DNA of 47,673 nucleotides. Origin: Candidatus Afararchaeum irisae (GTDB lineage: Archaea > Halobacteriota > Halobacteria > Halobacteriales > Afararchaeaceae). Location: the NCBI GenBank assembly GCA_034190545.1, contig JAXIOF010000048.1:11134-58806 (forward strand), written 5' to 3'. How positions within the stretch are numbered: the stretch's first letter is position 1; every line of letters starts with the position of its first letter. The notes beneath the pieces were generated by a model. It did not search any database. It saw only the letters and a list, made by a program, of their open reading frames with translations, and was not told the origin of the DNA. A program made the translations under genes and the position numbers. Below, piece after piece: positions 23,654 to 32,058 of the stretch.

Positions 23654-23660
23654 CATAAAA
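23654..23660 (-). promoter_or_regulatory. Promoter (TATA box) of the corrin operon
   Basis: TTTTATG on the minus strand is centred about 26 nt before the cbiT ATG at 23632. It drives the cbiT-to-cobT run and implies a leaderless mRNA. No cobalamin riboswitch is visible upstream, as expected for a haloarchaeon. Confidence 0.6.
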
Positions 23661-23768
23661 CAATTACGTTTGTCTTAATTAAAATGGATTTGTACTTCTG
23701 CGACTGGGCGTCTCAGTACGAGTGAGGTAAGACGCAGAGATACGAGACGGAAGAAGGAAAGACTGTGT

Positions 23769-24911
23769 CTAAACGTAGTCAGATATTCTCTCGACGCCTT
23801 CCTTGATCCTCTCCTCGCTCGCGGCGTAAGACATACGCAGGTAGCCGTCTACTCCGAACGCACTACCGGGCGTCGTGGCTACGTGTTCCTCCTGGAGTAT
23901 CTCCTCGGCGAGAGCGGCGTCGTCGTCTGTCTCGACGGGAACGAAGGCGTAGAACGCCCCCTTCGGCTCGGGCATATCGACACCTATGTCGGCGAGCGCG
24001 TCCATCAGTAGGTCACGTCTCGACTCGAAGGTGTCACGCATACTCTCGACAGGCTCGTGGGTACCGTCGAGTGCTGCGAGCCCACCCCACTGTGCGAAGT
24101 TGGTCGCACAAGAGACCGAGTGGGAATGTACCTTACCCGCCTCGTCGAGGAACTCTTCGGGGGCGGTGAAGTAGCCGAGACGCCATCCAGTCATCGCGTA
24201 CGCCTTCGAGAAGCCGTTGACGGTTATCGTGCGGTTCGCCATGCCGTCCATCGCTCCGAGCGAGTGGTGTTCGGCGTCGTAGATTATCTTCTCGTATATC
24301 TCGTCGCTCACGACCCAGAAGTCGTGGTCGACGGCGAGGTCACGTATCTCCTTGAGTTCGTCCTTCGAGAAGACGGCTCCCGAGGGGTTCGACGGCGTGT
24401 TGACGATCATCAGACGCGTGTCGTCGGAGACGTGTTCGGCGAGGTCGACGCTTCCGGGAGTGAATCCCGTTTCGGGGTCGAGCTGTACCCGGTTTATCTC
24501 TCCGCCAGCCATCTTGACTATAGCCTCATATGACACCCACGCGGGGTCGAGTAGAACCGCTTCGTCGCCCTCTGAGAGAAGCGAGAATATCGACTCGAAG
24601 AGGGCGTCCTTCGCGCCCGGGGTGACGTATATCTCGTCCCTCTCGACGCTCAGTCTGTTCTCCTCTCTGAGCTTGTGGGCTATCGCCTCACGTAAGTCGG
24701 GAATGCCCTTCGTAGGCGTGTATCCCGTCTCTCCCCTGTCGAGAGCCGCCTTCGCCTCCTCACGTATGTGCTCGGGGGTCGTGAAGTCGGGCTCTCCGAC
24801 GCTCAGGTCGACGACGTCGGCTCCCTCGGATTCGAGGCTACTAGCGAGATCACTTATACGTAGAGTCGCGCTCGGTTCGACGCGTCCTACCCTCTCTGAG
24901 AACTTCGCCAT
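23769..24911 (-). CDS. Class I PLP-dependent aminotransferase (aspartate aminotransferase-like)
   Basis: A 380-residue fold-type I aminotransferase. The N-terminus has VEPSATLRISDLASSLESEG and VDLSVGEPDFTTPEHIREEA, the substrate-binding segments of subgroup I-gamma enzymes. The PLP lysine is in VNGFSKAYAMTGWRLGYF. The C-terminal arginine motif is in SAFGVDGYLRMSYAASEE, which binds the alpha-carboxylate. Archaeal homologues use aspartate/2-oxoglutarate or aromatic substrates; the exact specificity cannot be read. A TATA-like CTTAAGG (minus, 24938-24944) precedes the ATG by about 30 nt. Confidence 0.9.
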   Translation of the reverse strand: MAKFSERVGRVEPSATLRISDLASSLESEGADVVDLSVGEPDFTTPEHIREEAKAALDRGETGYTPTKGIPDLREAIAHKLREENRLSVERDEIYVTPGAKDALFESIFSLLSEGDEAVLLDPAWVSYEAIVKMAGGEINRVQLDPETGFTPGSVDLAEHVSDDTRLMIVNTPSNPSGAVFSKDELKEIRDLAVDHDFWVVSDEIYEKIIYDAEHHSLGAMDGMANRTITVNGFSKAYAMTGWRLGYFTAPEEFLDEAGKVHSHSVSCATNFAQWGGLAALDGTHEPVESMRDTFESRRDLLMDALADIGVDMPEPKGAFYAFVPVETDDDAALAEEILQEEHVATTPGSAFGVDGYLRMSYAASEERIKEGVERISDYV

Positions 24912-24965
24912 AGTAGGCTATCCCACGGAGCGACAAGCCTTAAGTCTAGTCTTTCGGTGTGCGGA

Positions 24966-25238
24966 TCAGTCCTTCGCGTTCTTGTTGGCGAGCTCTTCCA
25001 TACGTGCGCCGACACGTCCCGTCTCGGAGAACTCGTCGTCAGCCATCACGTTCGCCATCTCGTTTCCGAGTACGAAGATAGCCTGCTTGTGCTCGCTCTT
25101 GCTCTGGTGTATGTCCTCGGGCTTGACGTCGAGATCTGTGTAGTCGTCGAAGAACTCGTCGCCTTCCTCGGCGTCGTCGAAGTACTCGCTTATGTCTGCC
25201 ATCAGCTCGTGGAGATGGATCAGATCTTCCTTGTGCAT
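24966..25238 (-). CDS. UPF0058 family protein
   Basis: A 90-residue helical acidic protein that begins MHKEDLIHLHELMADISEYF and contains DIHQSKSEHKQAIFVLGNEM, the signature of the archaeal UPF0058 family. Several His and Glu residues suggest metal binding, but no function is established. It sits 54 bp upstream of the aminotransferase on the same strand. Confidence 0.85.
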   Translation of the reverse strand: MHKEDLIHLHELMADISEYFDDAEEGDEFFDDYTDLDVKPEDIHQSKSEHKQAIFVLGNEMANVMADDEFSETGRVGARMEELANKNAKD

Positions 25239-25308
25239 TCTTACTCTGACTTACTCTCAGAACGAATTTAAAGCTTCGCGTCCGTCGGCGTACCGTTAGA
25301 TTTTTAAG

Positions 25309-25452
25309 TTACTCCTCCTCGTCGTGGTTCGACTCCGACTCGACGGCGAATAGGACGTAGTAGCTCAGACCGATTATGAGAGCCACGGTTGCGAAACCGA
25401 CTGAGAGCATGGCGGGCTGGCTCAGAACCGAACTGACGAGTGAGAGTAACAT
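25309..25452 (-). CDS. 47-residue single-span membrane protein
   Basis: A short gene read directly from the sequence: ATG at 25450-25452, TAA at 25309-25311, giving 47 residues. The pattern is a short N-terminal stretch, one or two hydrophobic helices (MLSVGFATVALIIGLSYYVL), then an acidic tail (VESESNHDEEE). This type of small membrane protein with an acidic end is common in haloarchaea. It lies between tfb and the UPF0058 gene on the same strand, and its codon use resembles its neighbours. Confidence 0.6.
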   Translation of the reverse strand: MLLSLVSSVLSQPAMLSVGFATVALIIGLSYYVLFAVESESNHDEEE

Positions 25453-25482
25453 ACATGAGATACGTCGTCGGATGGATTAAGC

Positions 25483-26421
25483 TTACGTGTCGAGGTCGGG
25501 ATCGACGCCGAGTGCCTCCGCCTGGTCGTGGTACCTGTTACGTATAGTCACCACGGAGGCGTCGGAGACATCGCTGACCTTCTCCTGTGTGACCTCCTCG
25601 CCGAGTAGCCTCGCCGCGAGGTAGACAGCCGCGCCCGCGTACGCCTTCGGCGACTTCCCGACCCCGATCCCCGCCGTCTCTTCGAGTATCTCGACAGCCC
25701 TCGACTCGACCTCAGGGCTCAGGTCGAGTTCGGAGGCTATACGTGGCACGAACTCGACGGGATCTGCGGGGGGAACTTCGAGTCCGAGCTGACGTGACAA
25801 GTACCTGTATGTCCCCGTTATCTCGTCCTTCTCGACGCGCGACACGTCGGCGATCTCGTCGAGCGAACGCGGTATACCCGCCTGACGGCACGCGGCGTAG
25901 ACAGCCGCCGATGCGACTGCCTCGACTGATCTCCCGGGAAGGAGCTCGTCTTTCTGGGCACGTCTGAGTATAACGGCTGCGGACTCACGGGCTCCGTCGG
26001 GGACTCCGAGGGCACTCGACATACGGTCTATCTCGCCGAGACCGAAACGCAGAGTCCTCTCGGTACCTTCTGCCCTCGCTCTCTCGTGCCATTTCCTGAG
26101 ACGTCTCATAGTCTCCCGTCTCTCCGACTTCTCGACATCGCCCCGTGAGATCTCGGTCGTTAGACCCTTCTCGTGCATCGTCTGAGTCGTCGGCGCGCCG
26201 ACGCGCGACTTCTCCTCTTCCTCCTCCGACGAGTAGGCACGCCACTCCTTGCCTCTCTCGACGCGTTCCTCCTCTATCACGAGACCACAGTCGGGACAGA
26301 CGGTCTCACCTCTCTCCGACTCGACAGCCTCGGCTCCACACTCGGGACAGACGAGAACATCCTCGGACTCCGTCTCCGTACCCCCGGAGCCGTCCTCGTC
26401 GTCGGTCTCAGTCTCGCCCAT
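25483..26421 (-). CDS. tfb: Transcription initiation factor TFB
   Basis: A 312-residue TFIIB homologue. It has an N-terminal zinc ribbon with Cys25, Cys28, Cys42 and Cys45 (CPEC...CPDC). The B-finger/linker region follows (EWRAYSSEEEEEKSRVGAPT). Two cyclin-like repeats cover about residues 110-205 and 210-305, with the recognition helix VSDASVVTIRNRYHDQAEAL in the second. TFB recruits RNA polymerase to TBP-TATA complexes through the BRE. The ATG at 26421 is supported by a TATA box 27 nt upstream; a frame-extended start 14 codons upstream lies inside the promoter. Haloarchaea usually carry several TFBs, so this is one paralogue. Confidence 0.95.
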   Translation of the reverse strand: MGETETDDEDGSGGTETESEDVLVCPECGAEAVESERGETVCPDCGLVIEEERVERGKEWRAYSSEEEEEKSRVGAPTTQTMHEKGLTTEISRGDVEKSERRETMRRLRKWHERARAEGTERTLRFGLGEIDRMSSALGVPDGARESAAVILRRAQKDELLPGRSVEAVASAAVYAACRQAGIPRSLDEIADVSRVEKDEITGTYRYLSRQLGLEVPPADPVEFVPRIASELDLSPEVESRAVEILEETAGIGVGKSPKAYAGAAVYLAARLLGEEVTQEKVSDVSDASVVTIRNRYHDQAEALGVDPDLDT

Positions 26422-26444
26422 GGCTCTTAGTACTTCGGCGTGTG

Positions 26445-26452
26445 TAATATAA
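26445..26452 (-). promoter_or_regulatory. TATA box of tfb
   Basis: TTATATTA on the minus strand is centred 27 nt before the tfb ATG at 26421. It diverges from the pilB promoter, about 30 bp away. Confidence 0.65.
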
Positions 26453-26473
26453 CCCGGCTCCAACCTCCGACAG

Positions 26474-26483
26474 TATTATTTAT
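26474..26483 (+). promoter_or_regulatory. TATA box of pilB
   Basis: TATTATTTAT is centred about 27 nt before the ATG at 26506, supporting that start over an upstream ATG at 26440. Confidence 0.65.
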
Positions 26484-26505
26484 TTGGGATGACGTCACTG
26501 TAATA

Positions 26506-28122
26506 ATGGGTCTCAGACGGAAGGTCTCCGGACTAGTGTCTCCGAAGTCGTCCTTAGAGGCTAGTATAGACGAGTACGAGCCTACCCCCGACGACATGTT
26601 CGAGTTCGAGCCACGTGAGGGACACGAGGAGACACGGAGGTACTGGCTCGACGAGCCTTACTCGACAGCAGTGATAACACAGGACGGCGACGGAGTCCTC
26701 CACTACAACGCAGTCGAGCCGTCTGTCACCGACTTCGAGAGGGAGCTTCTCAACACGCTTTACTACGACCTGCGTGACGTCTTAGCAGTCAAGGAGTTCG
26801 AGGACGTCGAAGACTCCGAGGACGTTCTCAAGAAAGGTGTCGTCGAACTCATACACAGCTACGGTATTCAGGTCGAACCCGTCTCTTTCCACAGGATATT
26901 CTACTACCTCAGGAGGTCTTACATGGGGATGGGGAAGATAGAGCCTCTACTCGAAGACCCCTACGTCGAGGACATCTCGTGCCACGGCTACGGTGCTCCT
27001 ATCTATCTCTACCACGGCGACTACCAGGACATAAGAACCAACGTTGAGTTCGACGAGGACGAGCTCAACTCGTTGATAATCACTCTGTCACAGAAGTCGG
27101 GTAAACATATCAGCATAGAACGTCCTATAGTCAGCGCGTCTCTCCCCGACGGCTCACGTGTCGAGCTCACACTCGGAAGGGAAGTCACACAGGAGGGATC
27201 GACCTTCACGATACGTAAGTTCTCGGAGGAGCCTTTCACCCCGACCGAACTCATAAAGTCAGGTACTTTCTCGGTCGAACAGATGGCGTACCTCTGGGTC
27301 GCGATAGAGAACAACAGATCTCTGATATTCGCGGGAGGTACAGCGAGCGGAAAGACGACGAGTCTAAACGCCGTCTCTATGTTCATACCCCCGAGGTCGA
27401 AGGTAATCTCGATAGAGGACACACCCGAGATACGTATACACCACGAGAACTGGGTGCCGAGTGTGACGCGTGAGGGGATAGGAGTCGAGAGCGAGATAGA
27501 CATGTACACACTCCTCCGGTCGGCTCTGAGACAGCGTCCCGAGTACATAATCGTGGGAGAGGTACGTGGCGAGGAGGCTATGACACTCTTCCAGGCTATG
27601 TCTACGGGACACACGACCTACTCGACTCTACACGCCGACTCGATAGAGACCGCGATAAACCGCCTCGAAAACCCTCCGATAGACGTCCCTAGGTCGATGC
27701 TCGAAGCCCTCGACATACTCTCGATACAGGTTCTGACGAGGTACGAGGACGAACGTGTAAGACGTAACAACGTCTTAGCCGAGATAGCCGGGATCGACTC
27801 ACGTACCGGAGACATAAACGTCAACACACTCTACGAGTGGAATCCGTCGGACGACAGCCTCGACCAGATAAGTGAGAGCGTCGTCCTCAAGGAGATACGT
27901 GACGACATGGGTCTGTCACGTGCCGAGCTCATGGGTGAGATACGGACGCGTGAGAAGATACTGCGTTACCTCGTCGAGAACGACATCACCGACTTCAGAG
28001 AGTTCACCAACCTCGTCAACAGGTACTACACTAACCCCGAGAAGGAGCTAGAGTCGATGGGTATACAGCCCGAGGGAGAGACAGTGATAGCGGGCGAGTC
28101 GGACGCCGACGAGAGCCGATAA
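26506..28122 (+). CDS. pilB: Type IV pilus/secretion ATPase (PilB/TadA-like)
   Basis: A 538-residue cytosolic hexameric ATPase of the type II/IV secretion superfamily that powers pilus or secretion-system assembly. Residues 1-150 are the variable N-terminal domain. The core has the family segment YVEDISCHGYGAPIYLYH, Walker A at residues 277-285 (GGTASGKTT), the Asp box VISIEDTPEIRI, Walker B/His box EYIIVGEVRGEEAMTLFQAM and STGHTTYSTLHADS. The start at 26506 is fixed by the TATA box. The next gene encodes the membrane platform protein 8 bp downstream. It is haloarchaeal PilB-like rather than archaellum FlaI, because no archaellin genes are nearby. Confidence 0.92.
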   Translation: MGLRRKVSGLVSPKSSLEASIDEYEPTPDDMFEFEPREGHEETRRYWLDEPYSTAVITQDGDGVLHYNAVEPSVTDFERELLNTLYYDLRDVLAVKEFEDVEDSEDVLKKGVVELIHSYGIQVEPVSFHRIFYYLRRSYMGMGKIEPLLEDPYVEDISCHGYGAPIYLYHGDYQDIRTNVEFDEDELNSLIITLSQKSGKHISIERPIVSASLPDGSRVELTLGREVTQEGSTFTIRKFSEEPFTPTELIKSGTFSVEQMAYLWVAIENNRSLIFAGGTASGKTTSLNAVSMFIPPRSKVISIEDTPEIRIHHENWVPSVTREGIGVESEIDMYTLLRSALRQRPEYIIVGEVRGEEAMTLFQAMSTGHTTYSTLHADSIETAINRLENPPIDVPRSMLEALDILSIQVLTRYEDERVRRNNVLAEIAGIDSRTGDINVNTLYEWNPSDDSLDQISESVVLKEIRDDMGLSRAELMGEIRTREKILRYLVENDITDFREFTNLVNRYYTNPEKELESMGIQPEGETVIAGESDADESR

Positions 28123-28130
28123 AAACAGAC

Positions 28131-30131
28131 ATGATAGAGAGGATACCGCCGTTCAGAGTCGCTATATACTGGCTCGGCGAGTTAGCCGAGAGGATAAAGT
28201 CGAGGTATTACTCTGTCGAGGACAATCTGCGTTCGGCGAGGATGCCGCGCACTTACAGGTCTTATATGTCTCGGACTCTCCTCTACTCGGCTCTCGTCTT
28301 CCTCGGTACTCTCGGCGTCGTCTCGGCGTCTCTGTACGTCTTCTGGGACGACCTCGTCGGTGAGGGTGTTGCGGACATCGTCGTACTCGCAGTCTACTTC
28401 TCCCCCGTTGTGGCTTCCACGGCTGTGTCTTACTCCGTCTTCCGTCTCCTCATCTACCTCCCGAGGTACAGAGCCGACACAAGGGCGAGACAGATCAACC
28501 TCAGCCTGACGGGAACCGTCAGCATAATGTTCACGCTGTCTAGAGGAGGTATGTCGTTACCACGTGTCATCGACACGATCTCAGCGAGGTCGGAGTACTT
28601 CGGGACGAGTGCCGACGAGCTCAGTGTCGCTTCACACGACATGGAGTACTTCGGGATGGATGTCGTGACCGCGCTCCGCGAACTCGGTGACACGACTGCG
28701 AGCGATGAGTTCGCCGACTTCGTCAAGAACCTCGTGAGCGTCTTCACGAGCGTAGGTGACATCAGCGACTTCTTAGAGGAGAGGGTCAACGCCTACTACG
28801 ACGAGGCTGAACAGGAACAGAAGGAGTTCCTGACTAAGCTGGGTCTGATTGCCGAGTTCTACGTCGTTGTCTTCGTCGCAGGACCCCTCTTCGTCATAGT
28901 CACCCTCATAGTCCTCGGCTTCGTCGGAGGCACGCCCCTTCTCGTACTCAGGGCGTTCGTCTACCTCGTACTCCCACTCGCGGGTGCGGGTCTCTTGGTC
29001 TTCCTCGACGCCTTCTTCACTAACCCCGTGACAGAAGGTGGAAAGGAGTCAGTAGAATCCGACACGGATAGGGTCGGCTTCATCGACGACATAGACCACG
29101 ACAACCGAAGAGACGGCGAGACCCAGATAGAGAGTCTCAGGAGGGGAAGGAGACTCAGAAGTATCAAGACACGTCTCTCCTCGCCCCTTGAGAGCTTCAA
29201 GAGACGTCCCGTTCTCAGCCTTTACCTCGGCGTCTTCGTCGGCTTCGTCTACCTCTCGGCACGTATCTACGCCGGGGTTACGGTCGCGGGTGTCAGCTTA
29301 CTCCCCGAGGTCACCGTGGCTCAGATAACAGCCGGAGACGTCAGTGTGTCTCCCGAGGCGGTGAGGTACGTAGACGACGCCTTGATAGAGGCTTCGCTGA
29401 TTCCCATGTTCCTCTACGCGCTCTTCCACGAGATAAAGTCGGACTACCTCCGCCGAGTCGAGGACAAGCTTCCGGATTTCCTCGAACGTCTCGCCGACCT
29501 CAACGAAGCGGGAGCCACAGTCTCTGAGTCTCTCAGGTCTCTGTCTGAGACTGACCTGGGTGTCCTCAACCCTGAGATAGACAGGATGGAACGTGACATA
29601 AGATGGAACACAGAGGCGAACACAGCCCTGAGGAGGTTTGCGAACAGGGTTCGTTCTCCTATGGTGAGCCGTGCAGTCGTCCTAATGACGAACGCGACGA
29701 AGGCGAGCGGAAGGCTGGAGGAGGTTCTCAACATAGCCTCGCGCGAGGCGGGTCTCAGGAGACGTCTCGCACAGGAGAGGAGGAGCGAGATGTTTCTCTA
29801 CACCGTTGTGATATACCTCTCGTTCGTGATATTCCTCGTGATACTCGCGATACTCGACTCGGTCTTCCTCCCAGCGATACCTCAGACGGGAATCACGGGT
29901 GCCGGCACGGGAGGCGGAGTCGCGGGTACCCAGACCTCGTTCGTACAGGAGGGATTCAGCCCCGACGAGTACCGTGTCCTCTTCTACCACGCCGGAGTGA
30001 TACAGGCTCTCCTGAGTGGTCTCATAGCGGGCAAGATGGGCGAGGGACGTGTCGCGTCGGGAGTCAAACACGCCTTCATAATGGTCTCACTCGCCTATGT
30101 CACCTTCACCTTCTTCCTACATGTTGTGTAG
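28131..30131 (+). CDS. pilC: Pilus/secretion membrane platform protein (PilC/TadC-like)
   Basis: A 666-residue membrane protein with two T2SSF (GspF/TadC) domains. Each domain is a cytosolic helical bundle followed by transmembrane helices. The first copy includes LTGTVSIMFTLSRGGMSLPRVID and the second KLPDFLERLADLNEAGATVSESL. Hydrophobic segments lie at about residues 48-70, 82-108, 240-300, 360-385, 565-590 and 640-665. It anchors PilB and the growing pilus in the membrane. It directly follows pilB (8-bp gap). No gene with a type III (PibD-type) prepilin signal is adjacent, so the pilins must be elsewhere. Its stop abuts that of the convergent YcaO gene. Confidence 0.9.
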   Translation: MIERIPPFRVAIYWLGELAERIKSRYYSVEDNLRSARMPRTYRSYMSRTLLYSALVFLGTLGVVSASLYVFWDDLVGEGVADIVVLAVYFSPVVASTAVSYSVFRLLIYLPRYRADTRARQINLSLTGTVSIMFTLSRGGMSLPRVIDTISARSEYFGTSADELSVASHDMEYFGMDVVTALRELGDTTASDEFADFVKNLVSVFTSVGDISDFLEERVNAYYDEAEQEQKEFLTKLGLIAEFYVVVFVAGPLFVIVTLIVLGFVGGTPLLVLRAFVYLVLPLAGAGLLVFLDAFFTNPVTEGGKESVESDTDRVGFIDDIDHDNRRDGETQIESLRRGRRLRSIKTRLSSPLESFKRRPVLSLYLGVFVGFVYLSARIYAGVTVAGVSLLPEVTVAQITAGDVSVSPEAVRYVDDALIEASLIPMFLYALFHEIKSDYLRRVEDKLPDFLERLADLNEAGATVSESLRSLSETDLGVLNPEIDRMERDIRWNTEANTALRRFANRVRSPMVSRAVVLMTNATKASGRLEEVLNIASREAGLRRRLAQERRSEMFLYTVVIYLSFVIFLVILAILDSVFLPAIPQTGITGAGTGGGVAGTQTSFVQEGFSPDEYRVLFYHAGVIQALLSGLIAGKMGEGRVASGVKHAFIMVSLAYVTFTFFLHVV

Positions 30132-31988
30132 TCACGGGAAAGGATGCGGGTCGGGGTTCGAGACGTCGACGTCGCCTCCGAGACGTCTCATGTCGAGACC
30201 GAAATGGAGTGGTTGAGCCCTCGGGACTACGACACGTACGGCGTCGAAGCCTATGCTCGTGACGTCGGGCGAGGTGATATTCGAAGCTATCACCTCGTAG
30301 CCAGCGTCTTCGACCCTCTCTCTGACTGCGTCGAGCTTATCGAGGGGCTTCTGAGGGACATCACCGCCCATACCGATCTCGTCAAGACCCAGAGCTCCGT
30401 CGGTCTCTGACACGAACCTCTCGACAGAACCGGGTCTGTCAGCCGCGTAGGCGACGTGTTCCTCGCTCGTGGATATCTCGTCGGCGTCTTCGACTTCGAC
30501 GTCCGACTGCTTCACCTCGCGCCTCGACTGGACGGCTTCTTCGAGAGCCGACCTGAAAGCCTCCTCGGGGTCGAGCGACGCGCCGGCTGCGACGGCGAAA
30601 CGCGGATACTCGTCGGAGGTCAGTGCGACGCCTACGACGGGAACGTCTATCTCCGCCGTAAGGTACGACGCGTGTATGTCTATTCCGGCTGACCTCACGC
30701 GTGAGACGAGTTCGGACGTCTCTGTTCCGAGATCCGTGACGTCGAACTCGATCTTCTCGGGACGTCTGTCTTCGAGCCAGGTCTTCATACACGCGTCCCT
30801 CTCTATGACCTCTAAGAGACCCGACTTTATCGCCTCCGTCTGTGTCGACCCAAGTGCGAGACCCGTCGTGATCCCGGGCGCGAACTCCGAGTCGAACGGG
30901 AAGTAGACGAACTCCGCGGGGACAGCCACGCCGTCGTCACGTGTGAGTGAGTAGCCGGGTGTCCACTCGATTACGGGAGACGAAGAGGGATCTGTGTACG
31001 GGACGTCGTCGTACTGTCCGTCGGAGAAGAGTGCGAGATCCGCGGGATCGATAGGGTCTCTACCCTCGTCCACCATCGCGTCGTAGGTCGCGTTCTCGAA
31101 CTCGTCGTGTCTGTAGACCGCCGCTGAGTACCTTTCTAGCCCCTCACCCATAGCCTTCATAAGTGCCTTCTGCCAGTCGACCGATACCCCCGCGGCGACG
31201 TCTGGGGACGACGCGTCGGAGAACGGGGTGTCTGCGATCTCGACTACGTAGTACGGGACACCCGTCTCGTCGGACGGAAGCTCGGCGGCGGCTCCGAGTA
31301 TGCCGGTTACGTCGTCGAGAACCGCCTCTGCCCTGTCGAGCGCGCTGTCGAGATCCGACGGTGGACTGTCTCTCGGAGCCACACCCGCTATCGGACGTCC
31401 TGTCCAGCAGTCGGGACAGAAAGGCACTCGTGCCGTAGTGTGTACCTCGAACGGCTCGTCGTCTCCGGCTCCTATGAGACAGACCCCTCCTATCGTCTCG
31501 GCTCCCGCCGTACTGAAGTAACGTCCCGTCTCAAGAGCCGCGAATCCCTCGGCGAACGACGTATACGCCTCGTCGGGAACCGTAGGAGTCGCGTGACTCC
31601 CACAGCCTCCCGCGTGGTCTTCTGAGGTATCACCACAGCCGCAGGCTTTTTCTTCTTCACCGTCTCTCAGACCCTCTATCCTGAGCCTGAGACACGTCCT
31701 ACACGCCGAGGATCCCGGATGTACTAGAGGTCCTATAGCCGCCGCCGCTCCCGTCTTCTCACACACCTCTCCGCCGAACTCGACCCCGAGCGAGGGGGTA
31801 CGGCTCTCGACGGATCTCTTGTTTGTCTCGTCGAGTGACTCCTCGGATATTACGAGGTCGGCTGTCTCCCGAAAGGCGTCGTCGAGGTCGGAGATCCTGA
31901 CTTCGGCGTCGAGCCAGTCTAATGCCTTAGCTATCTCGTCGCCACCCACGACAGAAATCTCATGTCTCTCCTTCTCTTCTTGTGCCAT
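30132..31988 (-). CDS. Fused E1-like/YcaO azoline-type cyclodehydratase
   Basis: A 618-residue protein. Residues about 10-200 resemble the ThiF/E1-like partner domain of azoline (TOMM) synthetases, with a zinc tetrad Cys96/Cys99 (SSACRTCLRLR) and Cys191/Cys194 (PFCPDCWTG). Residues 225-618 are a YcaO domain with ATP-binding helices MKAMGEGLERYSAAVY and SGLLEVIERDACMKTW. The extreme C-terminus is PDPHPFP, the PxPxP signature of azoline-forming YcaO enzymes that cyclodehydrate Cys/Ser/Thr. An insertion at 114-136 is rich in Cys, Gly, Ser and Thr. No TfuA gene or precursor peptide is visible. The natural substrate is unknown; thioamidation is an alternative but less consistent with PxPxP. Confidence 0.88.
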   Translation of the reverse strand: MAQEEKERHEISVVGGDEIAKALDWLDAEVRISDLDDAFRETADLVISEESLDETNKRSVESRTPSLGVEFGGEVCEKTGAAAAIGPLVHPGSSACRTCLRLRIEGLRDGEEEKACGCGDTSEDHAGGCGSHATPTVPDEAYTSFAEGFAALETGRYFSTAGAETIGGVCLIGAGDDEPFEVHTTARVPFCPDCWTGRPIAGVAPRDSPPSDLDSALDRAEAVLDDVTGILGAAAELPSDETGVPYYVVEIADTPFSDASSPDVAAGVSVDWQKALMKAMGEGLERYSAAVYRHDEFENATYDAMVDEGRDPIDPADLALFSDGQYDDVPYTDPSSSPVIEWTPGYSLTRDDGVAVPAEFVYFPFDSEFAPGITTGLALGSTQTEAIKSGLLEVIERDACMKTWLEDRRPEKIEFDVTDLGTETSELVSRVRSAGIDIHASYLTAEIDVPVVGVALTSDEYPRFAVAAGASLDPEEAFRSALEEAVQSRREVKQSDVEVEDADEISTSEEHVAYAADRPGSVERFVSETDGALGLDEIGMGGDVPQKPLDKLDAVRERVEDAGYEVIASNITSPDVTSIGFDAVRVVVPRAQPLHFGLDMRRLGGDVDVSNPDPHPFP

Positions 31989-32010
31989 ACTGGGGAACTG
32001 TCGGGATCAG

Positions 32011-32020
32011 CCTTAACCCT
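32011..32020 (-). promoter_or_regulatory. TATA-like element of the YcaO gene
   Basis: AGGGTTAAGG on the minus strand is centred 27 nt before the ATG at 31988, suggesting the gene has its own leaderless promoter separate from the upstream kinase. Confidence 0.4.
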
Positions 32021-32058
32021 GATGAAACAGCTAGCGACGACGAGAGACGAGACTGAGA

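Noticed and set aside
23633-23656. Eight-codon N-terminal extension of cbiT
   Set aside because: Its ATG overlaps the TATA box, so it would not be transcribed.
23633-23768. Cobalamin riboswitch upstream of the cbi operon
   Set aside because: The promoter indicates a leaderless mRNA, so there is no 5' leader to fold, and no B12-box-like sequence was seen.
26506-30131. Archaellum motor genes (flaI/flaJ) as an alternative to pilB/pilC
   Set aside because: No archaellin, flaD/E, flaG, flaF or flaH genes are nearby and the platform protein has two T2SSF domains as in PilC-type proteins.
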